Assembly: GCF_016918035.1 (NCBI RefSeq)
Contig: NZ_JAERWK010000021.1
Span: 140,484 to 204,483, forward strand
DNA length: 64,000 bases
Source: Nakamurella leprariae
GTDB lineage: Bacteria > Actinomycetota > Actinomycetes > Mycobacteriales > Nakamurellaceae
Direction of reading: 5' to 3'
Shown here: positions 10,377 through 17,992 of the stretch, piece by piece
How the letters are laid out: the number at the start of each line of letters is the position of its first letter
How positions within the stretch are numbered: the stretch's first letter is position 1
The notes under the pieces: generated by a model
Told to the model about the DNA's origin: nothing
The model's database searches: none
The model's input: only the letters and a program-made list of their open reading frames with translations
Program-made: the position numbers and the translations under genes

Positions 10377-10808
10377 TCAGGCCCGTTCCTCGGCCACCCG
10401 CTTGATCACCTCGAGCATGGTCGACCACTGCTGCGCCGAGTGTTCGGCCTCCTCGGCGGAGGCGTTGTTGTCCTGCTCGAGGGTGAGGTGGGTGCCGCCG
10501 CCCCGTTCGGCCAGTTGGTAGACCAGCGTGTGGTGGTTCGACGGTTCGTCGGCGGTCCCCGACATCGGGCTCCAGTGCGTCATCGACAACCGGCGGTGCG
10601 GCTCGACGGCCAGGATCTGCCCCTTGTCCTGGAACGGCCGGCCCTGGAACTCCCCCGTCCAGGTGATCGGGCTGCCGGGCGTCCAGTCGGTGTCCACCTC
10701 GGCCCCGAACATGGCCTGCTTCACCGCCTCCGGCTCGGTGAGCGCCGCCCAGACCGCACTCGGCGGCGCCTGGATGTCGATCTCGGCGGTGGCGACGTGA
10801 CCGGTCAT
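10377..10808 (-). CDS. SRPBCC (AHSA1-like) domain protein
   Basis: A 143-residue START/Bet v 1-fold protein. It opens with the typical strand TAEIDIQAPPSAVWAALTEPE, has the middle GEFQGRPFQDKGQILAVEPHRRL segment, and ends with the long C-terminal helix that closes the cavity (SAQQWSTMLEVIKRVAEE). Members bind hydrophobic ligands or, as AHSA1 proteins, resemble Hsp90 co-chaperones; bacterial ones often sit with ArsR regulators, but none is adjacent here. The ATG at 10808 has GGAGG at ideal spacing. The ligand is unknown. The unusual repeat cluster at 10924-10974 lies upstream and may control it. Confidence 0.85.
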   Translation of the reverse strand: MTGHVATAEIDIQAPPSAVWAALTEPEAVKQAMFGAEVDTDWTPGSPITWTGEFQGRPFQDKGQILAVEPHRRLSMTHWSPMSGTADEPSNHHTLVYQLAERGGGTHLTLEQDNNASAEEAEHSAQQWSTMLEVIKRVAEERA

Positions 10809-10923
10809 GGTGACCTCCGGCGGTCTGGGGAGCATCGGGACGGTGCCGGAGCCCATGGTGCGCCGGAGACGATCGGTCGGCCAGCGGTGGCCGGAGCGAC
10901 CTGGTCGGCTCACCCGGAGGGGC

Positions 10924-10974
10924 GGGTCTGACCCCGGGGATGTCGGGTCTGACCCCTGACGTGCGAGGTCAGAC
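10924..10974. promoter_or_regulatory. operator-like repeat cluster upstream of the SRPBCC gene
   Basis: The 12-mer GGGTCTGACCCC, itself nearly palindromic, occurs at 10924-10935 and 10945-10956. The centres are 21 bp apart (two helical turns). An inverted element GGTCAGAC follows at 10967-10974. The geometry suggests cooperative binding of a dimeric regulator, about 115-165 bp upstream of the SRPBCC start. Confidence 0.45.
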
Positions 10975-11038
10975 ACACCATTGCGGGGTCCGAGCTGATG
11001 CCCCGGGATCAGGCTGTTGCCGGGTCCGGAGTTGACCG

Positions 11039-11479
11039 TCACGACCGGTGCATCCGGGCCCAGAGCTCGTCCAGCCCCTCCAGGACCGCGATGACGACGC
11101 ATCCCCCGATCACGGCGCCCAGGGCGATGAGCGCCGAACCGAAGCTCCAGTGCAGGCCGACCGTGAACGTCGCCGCCTCGTGGATCGACACCGCGATGGT
11201 GATGGTGGCGGCGATGAGGCCGAGGGCCAGGTAGGGCGGCATCCACCACCACCCGACGACCAGCAGCCCGAGCAGGACGGCCGCGGTCCCCAGCACCCGC
11301 GTCTCGGTGGGCTGCACCGGGAGGAACGCCCACCAGGTCACCAGGACGGCCACCACCAGCAGCGCGGACTCGATCGACCAGGAGACCGCGCGAGGGCGGG
11401 CACGGACCGGGCTCGTCCGGTTGAACAGCGGACCGGACATCCGATGGGAATGCGTGACCATTCCGGAACGGTGCCGCAT
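11039..11479 (-). CDS. small multi-pass membrane protein, unknown function
   Basis: About 146 residues with four hydrophobic segments (ALLVVAVLVTWWAFL, LGTAAVLLGLLVVGWWW, LALGLIAATITIAVSI, ALIALGAVIGGCVVIAVL), a short basic N-terminus and a charged C-terminus. I do not recognise a family. The start is uncertain: ATG at 11479, 11461 and 11440 are all possible and none has a strong ribosome binding site. It is divergent from the paired membrane cassettes and could belong functionally with them, but that is only proximity. Confidence 0.55.
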   Translation of the reverse strand: MRHRSGMVTHSHRMSGPLFNRTSPVRARPRAVSWSIESALLVVAVLVTWWAFLPVQPTETRVLGTAAVLLGLLVVGWWWMPPYLALGLIAATITIAVSIHEAATFTVGLHWSFGSALIALGAVIGGCVVIAVLEGLDELWARMHRS

Positions 11480-11771
11480 CACCTGATCACCGGCAACCGG
11501 AGATCACCGGCGTGTCCATCGCGATCAGGTCACGTTCTCGGCGCATTCCATGGGCCGCATCGCGAATTCCCCCGATCGGCCGACGGTCTGCACCGGACCG
11601 TGATTCTCGTCGTTCTGTTCGAGGATCGGCGCACGAGGCGCTGGACTCCGGAAGCTGATTCGTCCGGACGGGGCAGGCGAGGATCGTCGCACTTCGGGTC
11701 GCGAATCGTCCGCGCACCGCATTCCTTCACCGTCGTTGCCGCTGATCAGCCGGGACGGCAGGGTGGTGATC
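11480..11771. other. intergenic region between divergent membrane genes
   Basis: About 290 bp, visibly less GC-rich than its surroundings. It contains two direct copies of GATCACCGG near 11486-11513 but no clear TAnnnT promoter or convincing reading frame. It must hold the promoters for the array and for the divergent small membrane gene. Confidence 0.4.
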
Positions 11772-12083
11772 ATGGACGGACGGAGAACACACCGCCCATG
11801 GTGGGTGGCGGCTGATTCCTTGCCCGACGCCAGGACATCGATCATCGCGCCGGCGGTCGGCGTCGCCGCCTTCACCGTCATCGTGGTCGGTGGTGATCGA
11901 TCTGTCGTCGCGGTGACGTTCCTGGTGCTGCTGAGCGCATTCCTGGTCTCCGCGGTGGCCACGGTCGTGCTGTACCGACGGCACCCCGAACTGGAGCGAC
12001 TCGGGTCACCGTCCAGCACCCGGATGGTCACCGGGCGGGCCGGTCGGCGCGCTCGCCGCCGCTCGGAGGAGGCCGGCCGATGA
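11772..12083 (+). CDS. cassette protein A1: small two-helix membrane protein
   Basis: First gene of a six-gene overlapping array. 103 residues: an N-terminal Trp pair (RPWW), two transmembrane helices (about 25-42 and 47-68), then the motif LYRRHPELERLG and a very basic tail (GRRARRRSEEAGR). The same layout recurs in A3, and in A2 with an extension. An AGGGTGG precedes the ATG at 11772. Its stop overlaps the ATG of B1 by 4 bp. I do not recognise the family. The RRxPEL motif shared with the B proteins suggests that A and B derive from a common ancestor. Confidence 0.75.
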   Translation: MDGRRTHRPWWVAADSLPDARTSIIAPAVGVAAFTVIVVGGDRSVVAVTFLVLLSAFLVSAVATVVLYRRHPELERLGSPSSTRMVTGRAGRRARRRSEEAGR

Positions 12084-12571
12084 CGCCCGCACCGTGGTGG
12101 TTGCTGACCACGTCGCGCGCACAGGCCTGCGCGAGCACCGGGGCCGGCGTCCTGTGGCTCGCCATTCCGGCGCTGATGGTCCTCGACCCTGATTGGTCGT
12201 TCGAGCTCGTCGTCTGCACGGTCATGGGCGTCGCAGTGATCGGTCTGTCGGTCGCGACGCTCGTCAGCCTCCGACGCCGGCCGGAGGTGCGGCGCACGCC
12301 CCTCGTGTCCATACCGATCAGCCGGCGGGGATCCGACGCCTGGGTGGTGATCAGGATCGCCGGGTGGGCGCTGGTCGCTGCGTCGGTCGTGGTGTTCGCC
12401 GTCACCCTGCGGGGCGAGGGTGACCCGTCCTGGGTGTCCGTGCCGGCGGCAGTCGTGCTGCTGACGGTGCTGAACGCCGGCGCGCAGCTCCGCCGGCCGA
12501 TCGTGGACGGCGCCCTCGAGGCGACCAGGGCACCGGTGTCCGGTCACGAGTGCCCCGGGCCGACCCGATGA
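12080..12571 (+). CDS. cassette protein B1: four-helix membrane protein
   Basis: 163 residues starting MTPAPWWLLTT, then two membrane helices (about 18-35 and 42-64), a cytoplasmic loop with LRRRPEVRR and PISRRGSDAW, two more helices (about 90-108 and 115-135) and a hydrophilic tail. It is the most divergent of the three B copies: its N-terminal 11 residues match B2 and B3 exactly while the helices differ freely. The ATG overlaps the A1 stop (ATGA), and its own stop overlaps the A2 start. No known domain is recognised and no catalytic pattern is visible; a membrane-organising or accessory role is speculation. Confidence 0.8.
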   Translation: MTPAPWWLLTTSRAQACASTGAGVLWLAIPALMVLDPDWSFELVVCTVMGVAVIGLSVATLVSLRRRPEVRRTPLVSIPISRRGSDAWVVIRIAGWALVAASVVVFAVTLRGEGDPSWVSVPAAVVLLTVLNAGAQLRRPIVDGALEATRAPVSGHECPGPTR

Positions 12572-12999
12572 CCAGCATGGAACTGGCTCGCCGGCCGCGA
12601 TGGGTCGCCGCCGAGACGACCAAGGACGCATGGCGGACCGCGCTCGCTCCGAGCTTCCTGCTGATCAGTGCGATCATCCAGCTCAGCAGTCGCGGTCCCT
12701 CGGCCTGGACGATCGGCTTCCTCATCCTCGTCGCGCTCATGTTGCTGCACGCCCTGGCCACCGTGATGTTCTTCCACCGACATCCGGAGCTGCAGCGGAC
12801 CGGGCCACCGCCGACACCCACCCGGCGCAGCGTGGCGCTCTGGCTGGCCCTGGCAGGTGCCGTCTTCGTCGCCGGTGTCGTTCTTCTCGCGATCGGGGTC
12901 GTCAAGGTCGGCGCCGTGGTCCTGATCGTGGGCGTCGCGCTGTCGGCGCCGGCCGTCGTGACCGCGTTCCGACTGGTCGACGCGGGCGGCCGCCGATGA
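12568..12999 (+). CDS. cassette protein A2: membrane protein with extra helices
   Basis: 143 residues. The first ~75 match the A pattern (RPRWVAAETTKDAW, two helices, FFHRHPELQRTGPPPTPTRR). Unlike A1 and A3 it continues with two further helices (LWLALAGAVFVAGVVLLAIG and VGAVVLIVGVALSAPAVV), giving it the four-helix layout of a B protein. This intermediate form supports common descent of A and B. The ATG at 12568 overlaps the B1 stop; an ATG at 12577 is an alternative. Function unknown. Confidence 0.75.
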   Translation: MTSMELARRPRWVAAETTKDAWRTALAPSFLLISAIIQLSSRGPSAWTIGFLILVALMLLHALATVMFFHRHPELQRTGPPPTPTRRSVALWLALAGAVFVAGVVLLAIGVVKVGAVVLIVGVALSAPAVVTAFRLVDAGGRR

Positions 13000-13472
13000 C
13001 CCCGGCCCCGTGGTGGCTGCTCACCACCGTCCGACGCTGGGCCGGGTTGGCCGTGGCGGGTGGCGCGGCCGGCGTGGTGTTCGCGCCGTCGAACATCTTC
13101 GGCGGGGAACGACCCTGGACCAGGTGGGGTCCGATGGCTGTCCTCGGAGTGCTGGTGGTCGTCGCCGGAGCGGCCTCACTGATCACCCTCATCCGTCGAC
13201 CGGAACTCCGCCGCTTCCGGTTCACGGACCTGCCGATCAGCCGCCGCGGCGCCCGCACCTGGCTCATCCGGATCGTGGCGCTCGTCGTGATGCTCGGAAT
13301 GTTCGTCCTGGCCGCGGTGGACCCGGGGAACGCCGGCATCCCCTGGCTGTCGGTGGCGACCCTGTTCGGGATCCTGGTCGGCTGGGCGGTCCACCCGCAG
13401 CGGCGTCGGCCGGTCGTCGAGCCGGCCCGTCCCGCACCGGCGCCCAGCCCTCACGGGGACGTGGTGTCATGA
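12996..13472 (+). CDS. cassette protein B2: four-helix membrane protein
   Basis: 158 residues: MTPAPWWLLTTVRRWAG, helices near 18-33 and 46-64, then LIRRPELRRFRFTDLPISRRGARTW, helices near 90-110 and 116-134, and a Pro-rich tail. It is closest to B3 (shared RRWAG, RFxDLPI(S/T)RRGARxW and HxQRRRPV). Its ATG overlaps the A2 stop and its stop overlaps the A3 start by 4 bp. The two basic loops flanking paired helices predict that the RRPEL/ISRRG loop faces the cytoplasm by the positive-inside rule. No assigned function. Confidence 0.8.
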   Translation: MTPAPWWLLTTVRRWAGLAVAGGAAGVVFAPSNIFGGERPWTRWGPMAVLGVLVVVAGAASLITLIRRPELRRFRFTDLPISRRGARTWLIRIVALVVMLGMFVLAAVDPGNAGIPWLSVATLFGILVGWAVHPQRRRPVVEPARPAPAPSPHGDVVS

Positions 13473-13825
13473 GGAGCACCGTTGCCGTTGCTCCTGGATC
13501 CGAGGTGGTCACCGTGGACCGACCGATGTCGCGCCGGCCGTGGTGGACGACCGGCGCCACCGCGGCGGACGCCCGGCGATCGCTCATCCTGCCGGCGCTG
13601 GGCGTCGTCACCTTCGCCGCGATCGTGCTGATGGGCGACCGCTCGTGGATCGCCATCGCCTTCCTGGCCCTGGCGGCGGCGTTCCTGCTGGCCGCGATGG
13701 CCACCGTCCGCCTGTACCGGCGCCGCCCGGAGCTGCAGCGCCCGGGCGCACCGGCACCGACCCGGCACGCGGCATTGCAGCGCGCTGTGCGGCCGGAACG
13801 GCGGCAGCGCGACGAGGGGCCGTGA
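13469..13825 (+). CDS. cassette protein A3: small two-helix membrane protein
   Basis: 118 residues. It resembles A1 closely: RRPWW, ADARRSLILPALGV, helices near 42-58 and 62-82, LYRRRPELQRPGAPAPTRH and a basic C-terminus. It carries about 18 extra N-terminal residues; an internal ATG (MSRRPWW) would give the same start as A1, so the true start may be there. It overlaps B2 by 4 bp and B3 by 1 bp (TGATG). Function unknown. Confidence 0.72.
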   Translation: MRSTVAVAPGSEVVTVDRPMSRRPWWTTGATAADARRSLILPALGVVTFAAIVLMGDRSWIAIAFLALAAAFLLAAMATVRLYRRRPELQRPGAPAPTRHAALQRAVRPERRQRDEGP

Positions 13826-14298
13826 TGACGCCCGCGCCGTGGTGGTTGTTGACCACGTTCCGGCGCTGGGCCGGGATCGTCGCCGGCATCGGCGCGGCAG
13901 CACTCATCGGCCTGGTCTGGGTACTGCTGGCGCGCGACCGTTCCTGGTCTCCGGCACTGCCGATGATGATCATCAGCGCGATGGTGCTGGTCGTCGGCGC
14001 AACCTCATTGGCCACGCTCGCCCGGCGACCGGAGTTGAGGGGGTACCGGTTCCAGGACCTCCCGATCACTCGACGCGGCGCCCGTGCCTGGCGGGTCATC
14101 TGGATCCTCGGCCTTGTCGTGGTGATCGGCCTGATCATCCTCGGCGTCGTCGAGCTGCGCTCCGACGACAGGGTCGGCTGGCTCCCGGTGGGAACCTTGC
14201 TCAGCTGCCTCCTGAGCCCGACCGTGCACGCGCAGCGCCGGCGTCCTGTCACGGACGACCGGGCCGGCGCGGCAGCGAGCCTCGTGTACCGCCCCTGA
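13825..14298 (+). CDS. cassette protein B3: four-helix membrane protein
   Basis: 157 residues beginning MTPAPWWLLTTFRRWAG, with four predicted helices and the loop LARRPELRGYRFQDLPITRRGARAW. It is the last gene of the array. The C-terminal VHAQRRRPVTDDRAGAA matches the end of B2 (VHPQRRRPVVE). Its stop codon lies inside a 16-bp palindrome shared with the convergent leuS stop. The exact family is unknown to me. Confidence 0.8.
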   Translation: MTPAPWWLLTTFRRWAGIVAGIGAAALIGLVWVLLARDRSWSPALPMMIISAMVLVVGATSLATLARRPELRGYRFQDLPITRRGARAWRVIWILGLVVVIGLIILGVVELRSDDRVGWLPVGTLLSCLLSPTVHAQRRRPVTDDRAGAAASLVYRP

Positions 14299-14307
14299 CC
14301 TCAGGGG
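14292..14307. terminator. palindrome spanning both convergent stop codons
   Basis: CCCCTGA-CC-TCAGGGG is a perfect 7-bp inverted repeat that contains the TGA of B3 on one strand and the TGA of leuS on the other. The minimal 2-base loop means the top pairs would open in RNA. It may act as a compact two-way terminator or as an end-of-translation structure. Confidence 0.45.
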
Positions 14308-17186
14308 ACGATCGACACCATCTTCCCCGGCACCACCACGACCTTGCGCGGCGCGGCCCCGGCCAGCAGCTCGACGATCTTCTCGTCGGCCAGCGCGGCC
14401 GCCTCGATGTCCGCCGCGGCGGCGTCGGCCGCGACCTGGATGCGGGACCGCACCTTGCCCTTGACCTGGATGGGCAGCTCGACGAGATCCTCGACCAGCA
14501 GGGCCGGATCGGCCTGCGGGAACGGTCCGTGGGCCAGCGAGGCGTCGTGCCCCAGCCGCTGCCACAGCTCCTCGGCGATGTGCGGGGCCAGCGGCGCCGT
14601 CATCAGCACCAGCGCCTCGGCCACCTCCCGCGACACCGGCACGTTCGCCTTGGTCAGGTGGTTCACCATGACGTTCAGCTTGGCGATCGCGGTGTTGTAG
14701 AGCATGCCCTCGTAGTCGGCGCGCACCCCGTCGATGGTGCGGTGCAACAGCTTCGCCGTCTCCGCGTCCGGTCCGTCGTCCACCACGGTCAGCTCGCCGG
14801 TCTCCTCGGAGACGACCGACCGCCAGAGCCGCTGCAGGTACCGCTGCGAGCCGACCGCGTCGCGCGTCGACCAGGGCCGGGACGTGTCCAAGGGTCCCAT
14901 GTTCATCTCGTACATCCGGAACGTGTCCGCGCCGAACTGCTCGCACATCTCGTCCGGCGTCACCACGTTGTTCAGCGACTTGCCCATCTTGCCGTACTCC
15001 CGGCCGACCGGCTTGCCCTCGAAACCGAAGACGCCGGGCGAGGTCTCGACGACCTCGGACGCCGGCACGTACACCCCACGCTCGTCGGTGTACGCGTACG
15101 CCTGGATGTAGCCCTGGTTGAACAGCCGGCGGAACGGCTCCTCGCTGGTCACGTGCCCCAGGTCGAACAGCACCTTGTGCCAGAACCGCGAGTACAGCAG
15201 GTGCAGCACGGCGTGCTCCACCCCACCGACGTACAGGTCGACACCGCCCGGGTCTCCGGCGATCCCGTCCCGCTTGCCCATCCAGTACTGCTCGACCGCC
15301 GGGGCGCAGAAGGTCTGGTCGTTGGTCGGGTCCAGGTAGCGCAGCTCGTACCAGCACGACCCGGCCCATTGCGGCATCACGTTCAGCTCACGACGGTAGG
15401 TCTGCAGCCCGTCGCCGAGATCCAGCTCCACCGTGGCCCAGTCGGTGGCGCGGGCCAGCGGCGGGACCGGCTCGGACTCGGCGTCCAGCGGATCCAGTTG
15501 CTGCGGCGCGTAGTCGGTGACCTCCGGCAGCTGCAGCGGCAGCAGTGCGTCGGGCAGTGCGTGCGCGATCCCGGCCCGGTCGTAGACGATCGGGAACGGC
15601 TCGCCCCAGTAGCGCTGCCGGCTGAACAGCCAGTCCCGCAGCTTGTACTGCTTGCGGGCGAAGCCGAAGCCCTTGTCCTGCAACCACTGAGTGATCCGCG
15701 CCTTGGCCTCGACGACCTCCAGGCCGTCCAGCGACACCTCGTCGTTGGCGCTGTTGATCGCGGCACCGGCGCCGGTGTACGCCTCGTCGGCCGGGTGGTC
15801 CGACGGTGCCTGCACGGTGGCCACGATGGGCAGGCCGAAGACCGTCGCGAACTCGTGGTCGCGCACGTCGTGCGCGGGAACGGCCATGATGGCGCCCGTG
15901 CCGTAGCCCATCAGCACGTAGTCGGCCACGAAGATCGGCACCCGGGCACCGTTCACCGGGTTGACGCCGGAGGCGCCGGTGAAGACGCCGGTCTTCTCCT
16001 TGTTCTCCTGCCGATCCAGCTCGGACTTCTGCGACGCGGCCAGCCGGTAGGCGGCGACGGCCTCGGCCGGGGTGGCCGCCCCGCCGGTCCAGCGCGGGTC
16101 CGTGCCGTCCGGCCAGGCCGCGGCGGTGATCGCCGGCACCAGCGGGTGTTCCGGCGCCACCACCATGTAGGTCGCGCCGAACAGCGTGTCCGGGCGGGTG
16201 GTGTAGACCTCCAGGGCAGCGTCCGGGTCGGCGTCGGCGATCGGGAAGCGCACCTGCGCCCCGGTCGACCGGCCGATCCAGTTGCGCTGCATCGACTTCA
16301 CCGAGTCGGGCCAGTCGAGCCGGTCCAGGTCGTCCAGCAGCCGGTCGGCGTACGCGGTGATCCGCATCATCCACTGCCGCAGGTTCCGCCGGAACACCGG
16401 GAAGTTGCCGATCTCCGACTTGCCGTCGGCGGTGATCTCCTCGTTGGACAGCACGGTGCCCAGGCCCGGGCACCAGTTCACCGGCGCCTCGTCGACGTAG
16501 GCGAGCCGGTGACCGGTGAGCACCGCGTCCCGCTCGGCGGCCGACAGGTCCGTCCACGCCCGTCCGTCCGGGGTGGGTCGGGTGCCGGCCTGGAACTCCG
16601 CGACCAGCTCCGCGATGGGACGGGCGCGGTGGGCGTCCTCGTCGTACCAGGCGTCGAACAGCTGCAGGAAGATCCACTGCGTCCAGCGGAAGAACTTCGG
16701 ATCGGTGGTGGCCACGCTGCGCCGCTGGTCGTGCCCGAAGCCCAACCGGCGCAGCTGCGCGCGGTAGCGGGCGATGTTCTCCTCGGTGGTCACCCGCGGA
16801 TGGGTGCCGGTGCGCACCGCATACTGCTCGGCCGGCAGCCCGAAGGCGTCGTAGCCGATGGTGTGCAGCACGTTACGACCGGTCATCCGGGCGAACCGGC
16901 CCAGCACGTCGGTCCCGATGTAGCCCAACGGGTGCCCGACGTGCAGTCCCTTGCCCGACGGGTACGGGAACATGTCGAGCAGGTACAGCTTGTCGGCCGG
17001 CACCGCACCGTCCGCCGGAGCCAGCGCACCGACCGGGTTGGGCGCCTCGAAGGTGCCGTGCAGCTCCCAGAAGTCCTGCCACTTGGCCTCGATCGACCCG
17101 GCCAGGGCCGCGGTGTAGCGGAACCGGGGGGCGTCCCCCGGCGCATCACCGTGGCCGGCGGCGGTGGTGGTGCTGGTGGCGGTCAT
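14301..17186 (-). CDS. leuS: leucyl-tRNA synthetase
   Basis: Charges tRNA-Leu with leucine. 961 residues, normal for the bacterial enzyme. The HIGH motif reads HVGH at residues 82-85, and the KMSKS loop reads KMGKS near residue 730 (the Ser-to-Gly form). An editing (CP1) domain lies between them, and an anticodon-binding domain and the C-terminal tail ([11 protein letters not shown]) follow. The ATG at 17186 has GAGGAG 6 bases before it. Transcription comes from the right and passes a terminator at 17253-17281 preceded by a short reading frame with tandem leucine codons, so expression is probably set by attenuation. Confidence 0.97.
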   Translation of the reverse strand: MTATSTTTAAGHGDAPGDAPRFRYTAALAGSIEAKWQDFWELHGTFEAPNPVGALAPADGAVPADKLYLLDMFPYPSGKGLHVGHPLGYIGTDVLGRFARMTGRNVLHTIGYDAFGLPAEQYAVRTGTHPRVTTEENIARYRAQLRRLGFGHDQRRSVATTDPKFFRWTQWIFLQLFDAWYDEDAHRARPIAELVAEFQAGTRPTPDGRAWTDLSAAERDAVLTGHRLAYVDEAPVNWCPGLGTVLSNEEITADGKSEIGNFPVFRRNLRQWMMRITAYADRLLDDLDRLDWPDSVKSMQRNWIGRSTGAQVRFPIADADPDAALEVYTTRPDTLFGATYMVVAPEHPLVPAITAAAWPDGTDPRWTGGAATPAEAVAAYRLAASQKSELDRQENKEKTGVFTGASGVNPVNGARVPIFVADYVLMGYGTGAIMAVPAHDVRDHEFATVFGLPIVATVQAPSDHPADEAYTGAGAAINSANDEVSLDGLEVVEAKARITQWLQDKGFGFARKQYKLRDWLFSRQRYWGEPFPIVYDRAGIAHALPDALLPLQLPEVTDYAPQQLDPLDAESEPVPPLARATDWATVELDLGDGLQTYRRELNVMPQWAGSCWYELRYLDPTNDQTFCAPAVEQYWMGKRDGIAGDPGGVDLYVGGVEHAVLHLLYSRFWHKVLFDLGHVTSEEPFRRLFNQGYIQAYAYTDERGVYVPASEVVETSPGVFGFEGKPVGREYGKMGKSLNNVVTPDEMCEQFGADTFRMYEMNMGPLDTSRPWSTRDAVGSQRYLQRLWRSVVSEETGELTVVDDGPDAETAKLLHRTIDGVRADYEGMLYNTAIAKLNVMVNHLTKANVPVSREVAEALVLMTAPLAPHIAEELWQRLGHDASLAHGPFPQADPALLVEDLVELPIQVKGKVRSRIQVAADAAAADIEAAALADEKIVELLAGAAPRKVVVVPGKMVSIVP

Positions 17187-17252
17187 GGCGATCTCCTCGA
17201 CTCCGGTGGTCACCGGCGGCCCTGCCTCGAGCGCACTGCCCGCTGCGGGCAC

Positions 17253-17281
17253 AAAAAATCCCTCCTGATCTCAGGAGGGAT
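17253..17281 (-). terminator. intrinsic terminator in the leuS leader
   Basis: An 11-bp perfect stem (ATCCCTCCTGA / TCAGGAGGGAT) with a 2-base apex, followed by six T residues on the minus strand. It lies 66 bp upstream of the leuS start, so it would stop leuS transcription unless disrupted. It is the best canonical Rho-independent terminator in the window. Confidence 0.9.
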
Positions 17282-17316
17282 CGCCGCGCTCCGACGGTCG
17301 GGGATCGACCCGCCGA

Positions 17317-17352
17317 TCAGCGCGGCTGCACGAGCAGCGGAACCGTGACCAC
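17317..17352 (-). CDS. leuS leader peptide (MVTVPLLVQPR)
   Basis: An 11-codon reading frame, GTG to TGA, with two adjacent leucine codons in the middle. There is no ribosome binding site, but the GTG lies 7 bases after a TAGACT -10 hexamer, which fits leaderless translation from the transcript 5' end. Its position, leucine codons and downstream terminator are what support it; the peptide itself probably has no function. Confidence 0.7.
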   Translation of the reverse strand: MVTVPLLVQPR

Positions 17353-17470
17353 GCAGGTCAGTCTACCCGCCGGGGCCCCGCCGACCGTCCCGCCCCGTGA
17401 CCACCGCTCTCCCCGCCCGGCCCCGCCCTGCGCACCGTCACACGCGCCCGGACCGCTGCGGCAGCACGAC

Positions 17471-17476
17471 TACGAT
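17471..17476 (+). promoter_or_regulatory. -10 element for a leaderless transcript
   Basis: TACGAT (TAnnnT) ends 7 bases before the GTG at 17484, and no Shine-Dalgarno sequence is present, suggesting that transcription starts at or next to the start codon. Confidence 0.55.
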
Positions 17477-17483
17477 CGCCGTC

Positions 17484-17957
17484 GTGCCCACCGCTCCCCT
17501 GGCCCTCACGCTGATCTGCGCCGCCCTGTTCCTGGTCCTCGCGGCGGCGTCCGGCCTGACGGCCTGGGCCAGCTTCGTGGGTCGGCTTCACCGCACCGGC
17601 AAGCTGGGCGTGCACTCGCCCGCCGCCGTGCAGACCGACCGGCACTTCGCCCTGGCCAACCGGGTGGCCGCCCCGGTGGTCAGCGGGGCCGCGGGCGTCG
17701 CCGCGGTCTTCGCCCTGATCATGCTGTTCGCCCCGATCAACACCCTGGCCACCGTGGTGCTGGCCGTGGTGGGCCTGGTCGGCACCGCCGCGCTGCTGGT
17801 GGTGGGCGGTTCGCTCGGCGAGCGGGCGGCCCAGGCACTGCCGCGGCCGGCCCGCAAGCCCACCGGCGGCGGGTGCGACGGCTGCGCCTGCGGCACCGCC
17901 GAGCAGAGCGGCTGCGCGGTCGCCGCGCTCAAGTCGGGGTCCCATCACCAGCACTGA
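17484..17957 (+). CDS. SdpI-like membrane protein with Cys-rich tail
   Basis: 157 residues. Three membrane helices: 3-23, about 66-86 and 91-112. Between the first two lies the SdpI-type signature GKLGVHSPAAVQTDRHFALANRVAAP, as in the immunity/signalling protein SdpI and its many uncharacterised relatives. The C-terminal tail is unusual: it has five cysteines in 14 residues (CDGCACGTAEQSGC is the core), which could bind metal or form disulfides. I took the GTG at 17484 because it follows a TACGAT -10 box and begins the first helix. Its stop lies in the first copy of a 14-bp triplicate repeat. The actual role is unknown. Confidence 0.7.
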   Translation: MPTAPLALTLICAALFLVLAAASGLTAWASFVGRLHRTGKLGVHSPAAVQTDRHFALANRVAAPVVSGAAGVAAVFALIMLFAPINTLATVVLAVVGLVGTAALLVVGGSLGERAAQALPRPARKPTGGGCDGCACGTAEQSGCAVAALKSGSHHQH

Positions 17958-17986
17958 CGCACCAGCACTGACGTACCAGCACTGAC
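17947..17986 (+). repeat. 14-bp tandem triplication across a stop codon
   Basis: ACCAGCACTGAC occurs three times with a 14-bp period (17947, 17961, 17975). The first copy contains the stop codon of the SdpI-like gene. The period shifts reading frame, and every copy carries a TGA. Confidence 0.85.
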
Positions 17987-17992
17987 CGACGG

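Larger units (their letters stand above)
11772..14298 (+). repeat. three tandem copies of a two-gene membrane cassette (A1-B1-A2-B2-A3-B3)
   Basis: Six genes in strict A-B alternation, each junction overlapping by 1-4 bp, so the array is probably one polycistronic, translationally coupled unit. All three B proteins begin MTPAPWWLLTT and contain an ISRRG-type loop; all A and B proteins carry an RR(x)PE(L/V) motif after the second helix. The DNA of the three B starts differs mainly at silent positions, so the copies are old and kept under protein-level selection. B3 ends 2 bp before the convergent leuS stop. Confidence 0.8.
17253..17365 (-). promoter_or_regulatory. leuS leucine-responsive attenuator leader
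   Basis: Reading leftwards: a TAGACT -10 box (17365-17360), a 7-base gap, then a GTG leader ORF with CTG CTC leucine codons at 17337-17332. A protector stem GCCGCGCT/AGCGCGGC (17326-17319 with 17290-17283) overlaps the leader end. A possible antiterminator joins TGATCGGCGGG (17319-17309) to the left arm and part of the right arm of the terminator (17279-17266; one mismatch and a 3-base bulge). A ribosome stalled at the Leu codons would mask the protector stem and free the antiterminator. Classical attenuators before leuS have been predicted in some Streptomyces. Confidence 0.75.

Noticed and set aside
11480..11771. Short frames between the divergent membrane genes
   Set aside because: No ribosome sites, no hydrophobic or motif pattern, and overlapping frames on both strands of equal quality.
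14344..17186. Possible loss of function in LeuRS because KMSKS reads KMGKS
   Set aside because: Gly at this position is tolerated and common among class I synthetases; the rest of the protein is complete.
13839..17348. 1169-codon open frame on the plus strand opposite leuS
   Set aside because: It is antisense to leuS, low complexity (Arg/Gln/Val/His), and has no family resemblance.
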